Assembly: GCA_964472905.1 (NCBI GenBank)
Contig: CAYYMI010000085.1
Span: forward strand, 1-8,278
From: Hellea sp964472905
Lineage (GTDB): Bacteria; Pseudomonadota; Alphaproteobacteria; Caulobacterales; Maricaulaceae
Reading direction: 5' to 3'
Length of the DNA: 8,278 nucleotides
How positions within the stretch are numbered: position 1 is the first letter of the stretch; every line of letters starts with the position of its first letter. The notes beneath the pieces are model-generated. The model saw only the letters and a list, made by a program, of their open reading frames with translations, searched no databases and was not told where the DNA came from. Positions 1 through 4,373 of this stretch are shown piece by piece. The position numbers and the translations under genes are program-made.

Positions 1-17
1 TATGCGCCCATAACGCA

Positions 18-46
18 CTTGAAACTCGCGCCGCTTTCCCCCACAT
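18..46 (+). promoter_or_regulatory. Sigma-32-type heat-shock promoter of hrcA-grpE
   Basis: CTTGAAA at 18-24 matches the sigma-32 (RpoH) -35 element. CCCCACAT at 39-46 matches six of eight positions of the CCCCATTT-type -10 element, with 15 bases between CTTGAA and the -10, which is in the normal range. The position directly before two heat-shock genes supports the call. The expected transcription start falls around 52-57, at or next to the annotated hrcA ATG, so the transcript may be nearly leaderless. No CIRCE inverted repeat is visible in the 56 bases before hrcA. Confidence 0.6.
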
Positions 47-56
47 AATAGCCGCT

Positions 57-1157
57 ATGACCTTCCCGGCTCCGCATATGTCGCTTACGGATTTGGATGC
101 CCGCGCGCGCGATATTTTTCGCGATATCGTCGAGAGCTATCTGGAAACGGGCATTCCTGTTGGCTCGCGCACGCTGGCGCTCTCGGGTGGACGGGCGCTC
201 TCGCCGGCCACTATTCGCAATACGATGGCGGATTTGACCCGCTTTGGCCTGCTCGATAGCCCCCATGTGAGTGCGGGGCGTATTCCGACACAGGCGGGGC
301 TTCGCCTGTTTGTCGATGGATTGCTTGAAATTGGCGACCTTCCCAAAAAAGAACGCCGCGCGCTCGAGGCCCGTCTCGCCGCCTCTGGCGGGGCGCCCGA
401 ACATATGATGGAACAGGCCTCTGGCATGCTTGCGGGTCTAGCGGGCGGAGCCGGACTTGTCCTCACGCCCAGCGCGCCGTCGAAAACAGCTGGCGCGCTC
501 AAACATGTTGAATTTGTCAATCTGGATGAGCATCAAGCCCTTGTGGTTTTGGTCTATGAGGACGGTCATGTTGAAAACAGATTAATGCCGCGGCCCGAAG
601 GCTTGCTGCCGGCCTCACTTGAGCGGGCGGGGAATTTCCTCTCCGCACGGCTCAAAGGGCGGCGTCTTGATGAAGCGCGCGCGGATATTTTGGCGGAAAT
701 CGCGGCGGGTCAGGCCCAGATTGACAAGGCCGCCGAGAGCCTCATCACACAGGGGCTAGCCTCTTGGTCTGGGGACAAGTCGGGTCAGGGCGAAAAAAAC
801 ACATCCCAGCGTTCATTAATTGTGCGCGGACGGGCACAACTACTTGACAATTTGGAAGCCCAGACCGATTTGGAACGCATCCGAATGTTGTTTGAAGATT
901 TGGAGCGTAAGGAAGAGCTGATCAGCCTTTTGGACCGCGCCGAGACAGCAGACGGGGTGAAGATTTTTATCGGCACAGAGAACCCACTCTTCTCTTTGTC
1001 GGGGTCAAGTGTTGTTATCGCGCCTTACCGCGATGCGACGCAAAATATTATCGGGGCGGTCGGCGTGATTGGCCCTACACGGATTAATTATGCGCGGGTC
1101 ATTCCGATGGTGGATTACACCGCGCAATTGGTGGGCCGCTGGCTCACCCATAAATGA
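57..1157 (+). CDS. hrcA: Heat-inducible transcription repressor HrcA
   Basis: HrcA is the cytoplasmic repressor that binds CIRCE operators, typically before groESL, and is kept active by the GroE chaperonin. The 366-residue protein has the family's N-terminal winged helix (about residues 12-90): the segment from ARDIFRDIVESYLETG, then GSRTL, LSPATIRNTMADL and GRIPTQAGLRLFVDGL. The GAF-like middle domain follows, and the conserved C-terminal region INYARVIPMVDYTAQLV lies at 343-359. Length is slightly above the usual 340-360. Two starts are possible: ATG 57, right after the heat-shock promoter, and in-frame ATG 78 (Met8). Neither has a Shine-Dalgarno sequence, and the family-conserved part begins after both. 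It is co-transcribed with grpE, 17 bases downstream. Intact; identification is firm, the start is not. Confidence 0.96.
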   Translation: MTFPAPHMSLTDLDARARDIFRDIVESYLETGIPVGSRTLALSGGRALSPATIRNTMADLTRFGLLDSPHVSAGRIPTQAGLRLFVDGLLEIGDLPKKERRALEARLAASGGAPEHMMEQASGMLAGLAGGAGLVLTPSAPSKTAGALKHVEFVNLDEHQALVVLVYEDGHVENRLMPRPEGLLPASLERAGNFLSARLKGRRLDEARADILAEIAAGQAQIDKAAESLITQGLASWSGDKSGQGEKNTSQRSLIVRGRAQLLDNLEAQTDLERIRMLFEDLERKEELISLLDRAETADGVKIFIGTENPLFSLSGSSVVIAPYRDATQNIIGAVGVIGPTRINYARVIPMVDYTAQLVGRWLTHK

Positions 1158-1174
1158 TGATATAAGAGGTTCAT

Positions 1175-1822
1175 ATGGCCGGTAAGAAAAAAGATATCGA
1201 AATTCCTGAAATGGAACTCGACACTGATGGACTGCCATCCGATGCAGAGCTCGACGCGCTGCAACAGGCGATAGACCGCGAGATGGATGGTGTGGCGCAA
1301 CGCGAAGATGAAGGCGAGGCCGAAGAAGAGGCGATGACGCCTGAAAAGCGCGTTGAAGAACTGGAACTGGAACTGGCCAACCTTAAAGACCAAGCCCTGC
1401 GCGCTATGGCCGATGCCGAGAACGTCAAGAAACGCGCCGAGCGCGAAGTGGCGGCGGCTAAGACTTATGGGATTGAGCGCTTCGCCGTTGATATGCTCGC
1501 TGTGCATGACAATCTCTCACGCGCGCTTCTGACTGTGGACGGGAAAACCAAGGATGATCTGGGCGAAAATGCCAAGAACTTGCTCGACGGGATTGAGCTA
1601 ACCGAAAAAGATCTCATTATGATCCTATCGCGTCACGGCGTGCGTGCTGTGCTTGGCGCTGGCTCGAAATTTGACCCCAATGTCCACCAAGCTGTGGCCA
1701 ATATTCCCTCTGATGAGGAAAAGGGCAATGTCGCCACCGTTATGCAGACGGGCTTTACGCTGGGGGATCGTACCCTGCGCGCCGCTATGGTGGCAGTCTC
1801 TACGGGGCCTGCTAAATCATAA
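1175..1822 (+). CDS. grpE: GrpE, nucleotide-exchange factor for DnaK
   Basis: GrpE is a homodimeric cytoplasmic cochaperone that drives ADP release from DnaK. The 215-residue protein shows the family layout: a very acidic, low-complexity N-terminus (about 1-55), a long coiled-coil helix (about 56-120, rich in E/L/K heptads, starting TPEKRVEELELELANLKDQA), and the C-terminal beta domain with the family signature at about 166-209 (FDPNVHQAV, then GFTLGDRTLRAAMVAVS). ATG 1175 is supported by AAGAGG at 1164-1169, five bases away. The gap of 17 bases to hrcA means a shared transcript, presumably heat-induced from the promoter at 18-46. dnaK/dnaJ are not in the window, as is common in alphaproteobacteria. 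Confidence 0.97.
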   Translation: MAGKKKDIEIPEMELDTDGLPSDAELDALQQAIDREMDGVAQREDEGEAEEEAMTPEKRVEELELELANLKDQALRAMADAENVKKRAEREVAAAKTYGIERFAVDMLAVHDNLSRALLTVDGKTKDDLGENAKNLLDGIELTEKDLIMILSRHGVRAVLGAGSKFDPNVHQAVANIPSDEEKGNVATVMQTGFTLGDRTLRAAMVAVSTGPAKS

Positions 1823-1889
1823 TCGGTTTTATAAACCGAATGGAACAGCCATTCGGCACTTCGCTGTTTTCGACGCCCCGCGTCGAAAA
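1823..1889. repeat. Three tandem stem-loops between grpE and mutM
   Basis: Directly after the grpE stop there are three perfect inverted repeats. The first is TCGGTTT 1823-1829 with AAACCGA 1833-1839 (7 bp, 3-base loop). The second is CCGAATGG 1836-1843 with CCATTCGG 1849-1856 (8 bp, 5-base loop). The third is TTTTCGACG 1867-1875 with CGTCGAAAA 1881-1889 (9 bp, loop CCCCG). The first two share 1836-1839, so they cannot both form fully. None is followed by a T-run on either strand, so a simple intrinsic terminator is unlikely. They may stabilise the 3' end of hrcA-grpE mRNA, or be a REP-like palindromic element. Confidence 0.75.
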
Positions 1890-1902
1890 TTAGAAACGCT
1901 TC

Positions 1903-2739
1903 GTGCCAGAACTCCCCGAAGTTGAAACCGTCAAACGAGGCCTTGCCCCCATCATGGAAGGTTTCGTTTTCGACCACGTCCAGCTGAACCGCCCTGATCT
2001 GCGCTTTCCATTCGCAGATGGATTTGTTGAGCGCGTACAAGGGACAACACTGACCTCGCTGACGCGGCGCGCCAAATTCCTGCAAGCGCAGCTCTCCTCG
2101 GGTGAACGGCTCTTTATGCATTTGGGCATGAGCGGACGGTTTACGATTGATGAAAATGTGCAGGGCGAGTTTGTGCACGCCCACGATACAAACCCCAAAC
2201 ATGATCATGTGGTTTTCCAAATGAGCAGCGGCGCGCGCGTAACTTTTAACGACCCGCGCCGGTTTGGATTTATGGAACTGGTCAGGAAGGATGAACCTTA
2301 CCGCCTTGATGATATCGGCCCTGAACCTATGGGCAACGGTTTTAACGCCCCTGACCTGCGCGCGCGGCTTAAAGGCAAGAAAAATAAAATCAAAGCCGCG
2401 CTTCTTGATCAGCGTGTTGTCGCAGGCCTCGGCAATATATATGTCTGCGAAGCGCTCTACCGTGCAGGCATTTCCCCGCGCCGCGCCGCGGGGCGTCTGA
2501 CAGTGGCTGAAACCGAAAGCCTGACGGGACATATTAAAGACACGATCGGCGAGGCGATTGAGGCGGGCGGGTCATCTTTGCGAGACTTTGCGAATACAGA
2601 TGGCGGTCTGGGCTATTTTCAGCATAGTTTCGCCGTTTATGGCCGCGAAAATGAGCCCTGTAATAAGTGTAAAGCCCCTATCAAACGCATCGCCCAAAGC
2701 GGACGGAGCAGTTTTTACTGCAAGAATTGTCAGGCTTAA
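1903..2739 (+). CDS. mutM: Formamidopyrimidine-DNA glycosylase (8-oxoguanine glycosylase/AP lyase)
   Basis: MutM/Fpg excises 8-oxoguanine and formamidopyrimidines and cuts the abasic site by beta,delta-elimination. The GTG start at 1903 is fixed by chemistry: after Met removal the protein must begin with the catalytic proline, and here it reads M-P-E-L-P-E-V-E with Pro2 and Glu3 in place. Other expected residues are present: Lys58, Met76 and the DPRRFG loop (117-122, base-stacking Arg119/Phe121), the H2TH motif with GLGNIYVCEAL (175-185), and a C-terminal zinc finger C253-X2-C256-X16-C273-X2-C276. Length is 278 against a usual 270 or so. There is no good Shine-Dalgarno sequence before the GTG, so translation may be weak. 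The leader holds the triple stem-loop, and no separate promoter is obvious, so readthrough from hrcA-grpE is possible. Confidence 0.97.
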   Translation: MPELPEVETVKRGLAPIMEGFVFDHVQLNRPDLRFPFADGFVERVQGTTLTSLTRRAKFLQAQLSSGERLFMHLGMSGRFTIDENVQGEFVHAHDTNPKHDHVVFQMSSGARVTFNDPRRFGFMELVRKDEPYRLDDIGPEPMGNGFNAPDLRARLKGKKNKIKAALLDQRVVAGLGNIYVCEALYRAGISPRRAAGRLTVAETESLTGHIKDTIGEAIEAGGSSLRDFANTDGGLGYFQHSFAVYGRENEPCNKCKAPIKRIAQSGRSSFYCKNCQA

Positions 2740-2740
2740 A

Positions 2741-2769
2741 TTCAAATTATAGCATTGCAGGTCTAAAAT
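2741..2769 (+). promoter_or_regulatory. Candidate promoter of the enoyl-CoA hydratase gene
   Basis: TTCAAA at 2741-2746 (4/6 to the -35 consensus) and TAAAAT at 2764-2769 (5/6 to the -10) are separated by exactly 17 bases. They lie between the mutM stop and the next gene, in a locally A/T-rich stretch. This is a weak pattern-only prediction. Confidence 0.3.
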
Positions 2770-2810
2770 ATGACGTGTAAACGCCGCCGATATTGTTGAT
2801 GGAGGCCTCT

Positions 2811-3584
2811 ATGGGCTATGAGATGATTGAACTGACTAAAGATGGGGGCGTTGCCACGATTAAATTAGACCGCCCGAAGGCCCTGAACGCGCTATGCGGG
2901 CCGATGATGGCGGAAGTGGCGGATGCCTTAGCTGGTCTTGAGACAGATGACGCCATTGGATGTGTGGTCCTCACAGGGTCAGAAAAAGCCTTTGCCGCAG
3001 GCGCAGATATAAAAGAGATGTCAGACTTGGACTATCTCGGCATTTATAAAAACGACATTTTCAAAAATCATGAAGCCATATCCAGCTTTCGTAAGCCTAT
3101 CATAGCCGCCGTTGCGGGATACGCTCTGGGCGGTGGATGTGAAATTGCGATGATGTGCGACTTTATTATCGCGGCGGAGAATGCAAAATTTGGTCAACCT
3201 GAAATAAATCTGGGGGTTATGCCCGGCATTGGCGGCACGCAGCGCCTTATCAGAGCCATAGGTAAATCCAAAGCCATGGATATGTGCCTGACAGGGCGGA
3301 TGATGGACGCACAAGAAGCTTTAGCCTCTAACCTCGTCTCACGAGTCGTTCCGCTTGATGAATTAATGCAGTCAACCAAAGAGGCTGCGGATAAAATCGC
3401 CGCCCAAAGTCAGCCTATTGCCATGATGACCAAGGAAACAATCGACGCCTCATTCGATATGGGCTTATCTCAAGGTGTCCAGTTTGAACGCCGCTTATTC
3501 CAAAGTATGTTTACAACAGCCGATCAAAAAGAGGGTATGGCGGCGTTTTCAGAGAAACGAAAGCCACATTTTAAGAATAAGTAA
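2811..3584 (+). CDS. Enoyl-CoA hydratase (crotonase family)
   Basis: The enzyme adds water to trans-2-enoyl-CoA to give 3-hydroxyacyl-CoA in fatty-acid beta-oxidation. The 257-residue protein follows the short-chain mitochondrial/bacterial hydratase pattern. The oxyanion-hole regions are AAGADIKEM (62-70) and GYALGGGCEIAMMCD (103-117), and both catalytic glutamates are present: Glu111 in GGGCE and Glu131 in FGQPEINLG, followed by PGIGGTQRL. Two glutamates indicate a true hydratase rather than an isomerase or hydrolase relative. I chose ATG 2811 because GGAGG at 2801-2805 sits five bases before it; upstream in-frame TTG 2793 and ATG 2799 would place that Shine-Dalgarno sequence inside the gene. 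A hydratase at this position next to rpsT-dnaA is common in alphaproteobacteria. Exact acyl-chain preference cannot be read from sequence. Confidence 0.93.
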   Translation: MGYEMIELTKDGGVATIKLDRPKALNALCGPMMAEVADALAGLETDDAIGCVVLTGSEKAFAAGADIKEMSDLDYLGIYKNDIFKNHEAISSFRKPIIAAVAGYALGGGCEIAMMCDFIIAAENAKFGQPEINLGVMPGIGGTQRLIRAIGKSKAMDMCLTGRMMDAQEALASNLVSRVVPLDELMQSTKEAADKIAAQSQPIAMMTKETIDASFDMGLSQGVQFERRLFQSMFTTADQKEGMAAFSEKRKPHFKNK

Positions 3585-3599
3585 GCTTAAAAAGGGCTG

Positions 3600-3628
3600 T
3601 TGACGCGTTCGCCCTAGGTAGCTATAGG
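3600..3628 (+). promoter_or_regulatory. Promoter of rpsT
   Basis: TTGACG at 3600-3605 (5/6 -35 match and the preferred alphaproteobacterial form) is followed after 17 bases by TATAGG at 3623-3628, within GCTATAGG. Transcription would begin near 3635, leaving a leader of about 45 bases before rpsT. The nine bases CTGTTGACG at 3597-3605 recur exactly at the dnaA promoter. Confidence 0.65.
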
Positions 3629-3679
3629 CGGCGCTTGAAATTGAAGTCTGCATTTTGAGCAGCAAAAACTGAGGAAAAT

Positions 3680-3943
3680 ATGGCAAACACTTCATCTGCC
3701 AAGAAGAACGTTCGTAAGATGGCACGTAAAACAGCCGTCAATAAATCACGCCGAACAATAGTGCGTTCTAATCTGCGCCGTGTTGAAGACGCGATTATCG
3801 CTGGCGATAAGGCCGCAGCGACAGAAGCTTTAAAAGCAGCTGAACCCGCTATGATGCGCGCTGTTTCAAAAGGTGTATATCACAAAAACACAGCGGCTCG
3901 TAAAATCTCACGTCTGAATAAGCGCGTTAAAGCCATCGGCTAA
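3680..3943 (+). CDS. rpsT: 30S ribosomal protein S20
   Basis: S20 is a primary 16S rRNA-binding protein needed for early 30S assembly. At 87 residues it has the standard family length. It is strongly basic and almost wholly helical, with the typical start MANTSSAKKNVRKMARKTAVNKSRR, an alanine-rich middle (GDKAAATEALKAAEPAM), and the ending KGVYHKNTAARKISRLNKRVKAIG. ATG 3680 has GAGGA at 3671-3675 at normal spacing. The gene is a complete single-gene unit with its own promoter (3600-3628) and terminator (3981-4007). Unlike E. coli rpsT it uses ATG rather than TTG. Confidence 0.98.
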   Translation: MANTSSAKKNVRKMARKTAVNKSRRTIVRSNLRRVEDAIIAGDKAAATEALKAAEPAMMRAVSKGVYHKNTAARKISRLNKRVKAIG

Positions 3944-3980
3944 AAAAATGCGTAAAATTTGCGCGCAATTTGATTATAAG

Positions 3981-4007
3981 AACCGGGGTTAAAACTCCGG
4001 TTTTTTT
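3981..4007 (+). terminator. Intrinsic terminator of rpsT
   Basis: AACCGGGG at 3981-3988 pairs with CTCCGGTT at 3995-4002 (8 bp including one G-T wobble, six-base loop TTAAAA). A run of seven T residues at 4001-4007 overlaps the stem's end. This is a textbook Rho-independent terminator, 37 bases after the rpsT stop, and it separates rpsT from dnaA transcription. Confidence 0.9.
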
Positions 4008-4063
4008 CTGTTTAAAATTCGACCTTGCAACCCGCACCCCTCAAAACCCGCGTTATATGTGGG

Positions 4064-4072
4064 TTTTCCACA
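4064..4072 (+). promoter_or_regulatory. Candidate DnaA box
   Basis: TTTTCCACA matches the consensus TTATCCACA at eight of nine positions. A weak inverted partner, TGTGGGTTT (4058-4066, 6/9), overlaps it. Location upstream of dnaA fits autoregulation or origin function. It lies about 115 bases upstream of the predicted -35 box. Confidence 0.5.
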
Positions 4073-4141
4073 GCACTGAAAAAAAATGTTAAAAAAATAT
4101 AAATTTTTTATCACAGCTAGTTCTTTGCGATTCCTCGGTTT

Positions 4142-4159
4142 TTTTCTGTCAACAGAAAA
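4142..4159. repeat. 18-base palindrome upstream of the dnaA promoter
   Basis: TTTTCTGT (4142-4149) and ACAGAAAA (4152-4159) are perfect reverse complements separated by CA, the form of a dimeric repressor or activator site. The inner GTCAACAG (4148-4155) is also the reverse complement of CTGTTGAC at 4184-4191, which covers the dnaA -35 box. The binding protein, if any, is unknown. Confidence 0.5.
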
Positions 4160-4186
4160 GGATAGCGATATTGCATTTTTTCACTG

Positions 4187-4215
4187 TTGACGTGAGCAAA
4201 AAGAGTCGGTTTATA
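4187..4215 (+). promoter_or_regulatory. Candidate dnaA promoter
   Basis: TTGACG at 4187-4192 is a strong -35 box. GGTTTATA at 4208-4215 is the best -10 region, agreeing with five of the seven defined positions of the Caulobacter-type GCTANAWC element at suitable spacing. A GANTC methylation site (GAGTC 4203-4207) sits between the boxes, abutting the -10. A start near 4222 would give a leader of about 150 bases. The -10 assignment is less certain than the -35. Confidence 0.45.
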
Positions 4216-4272
4216 GAGGGAGAAGACAGAGTTGTGAGGGACGCAAATTACGCAGCTTTGGTGAGGGGAAAC

Positions 4273-4301
4273 CTACCTATTTGAAACCATCAAATGGGTA
4301 G
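4273..4301 (+). promoter_or_regulatory. Stem-loop 1 in the dnaA 5' leader
   Basis: CTACCTATTTG (4273-4283) pairs with CAAATGGGTAG (4291-4301) over 11 bp with one U-G wobble and the loop AAACCAT. It lies in the inferred untranslated leader. A T-rich stretch begins only about 11 bases later, too far for a typical intrinsic terminator. Confidence 0.6.
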
Positions 4302-4356
4302 TATCCATAAATTGTTGTTTTTTTTCAAGGGCTTACCTTTTAAGCCCTCTGGTTAG
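4294..4356 (+). CDS. Possible 20-codon upstream ORF in the dnaA leader
   Basis: An ATG at 4294, within the 3' arm of stem-loop 1, opens 20 codons ending at TAG 4354-4356, just before the dnaA Shine-Dalgarno sequence. The peptide contains the run LLFFF (TTG TTG TTT TTT TTC) and its codons run through stem-loop 2. There is no Shine-Dalgarno sequence before it and the start codon is base-paired, so translation is doubtful. The T-run alone could produce the Phe codons by chance. Confidence 0.13.
   Translation: MGSIHKLLFFFKGLPFKPSG
4328..4348 (+). promoter_or_regulatory. Stem-loop 2 in the dnaA 5' leader
   Basis: AGGGCTTA (4328-4335) pairs perfectly with TAAGCCCT (4341-4348), 8 bp with loop CCTTT. 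It ends 12 bases before the GGAG that serves the dnaA start, close enough to affect ribosome access. A run of eight T residues (4318-4325) lies just before it. Confidence 0.55.
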
Positions 4357-4360
4357 GTTT

Positions 4361-4364
4361 GGAG
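4361..4364 (+). promoter_or_regulatory. Ribosome binding site that decides the dnaA start
   Basis: GGAG at 4361-4364 (within TTTGGAG) is nine bases before GTG 4374. No comparable site precedes the alternative starts GTG 4395 and ATG 4410. TTG 4359 overlaps the site and is therefore rejected. Confidence 0.5.
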
Positions 4365-4373
4365 TCACGTCTA

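Larger units (their letters stand above)
4008..4186. other. Gene-free dnaA upstream region with origin-like elements
   Basis: No coding region is supported between rpsT (ends 3943) and dnaA (starts about 4374). From left to right this part holds a 7-9 bp inverted repeat (AAAACCC 4043-4049 with GGGTTTT 4061-4067), a DnaA-box-like site 4064-4072, a 33-base tract 4079-4111 with a single G, a GANTC site 4129-4133, and an 18-base palindrome 4142-4159. A DnaA box next to an A/T tract resembles a small origin or an autoregulated dnaA control region. One good box is too little to call oriC, and well-studied alphaproteobacterial origins lie near hemE. Confidence 0.45.
4129..4366. promoter_or_regulatory. 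Cluster of three GANTC (CcrM-type) methylation sites
   Basis: GATTC 4129-4133, GAGTC 4203-4207 and GAGTC 4362-4366 lie upstream of, within and downstream of the dnaA promoter; the last overlaps the Shine-Dalgarno region. Scanning the window by eye I found only five others (3343, 5544, 5585, 6579, 7016). In Caulobacter the methylation state of a GANTC site in the dnaA promoter tunes dnaA transcription with replication; the same role here is inferred. Confidence 0.55.

Noticed and set aside
1..56. Start or end of an upstream gene such as rph
   Set aside because: No reading frame in these bases matches a recognisable protein end on either strand; only the promoter boxes can be supported.
1633..2532. 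Long minus-strand open frame of 299 codons across grpE and mutM
   Set aside because: It is antisense to two well-conserved genes in high-G+C sequence and resembles no known family; it is a shadow frame.
3954..3971. Palindrome around TGCGCGCA after rpsT as an operator
   Set aside because: The flanks are imperfect and it sits inside the rpsT 3' end just before a clear terminator; no independent support.
4089..4103. CtrA-type site (TTAA-N7-TAAA)
   Set aside because: One half-site is imperfect and the match lies in an almost pure A/T tract, where such matches occur by chance.
4273..4325. Transcription attenuator: stem-loop 1 plus the T-run at 4318-4325
   Set aside because: Even the start of the T-rich stretch is about 11 bases after the stem, too far for a standard Rho-independent terminator.
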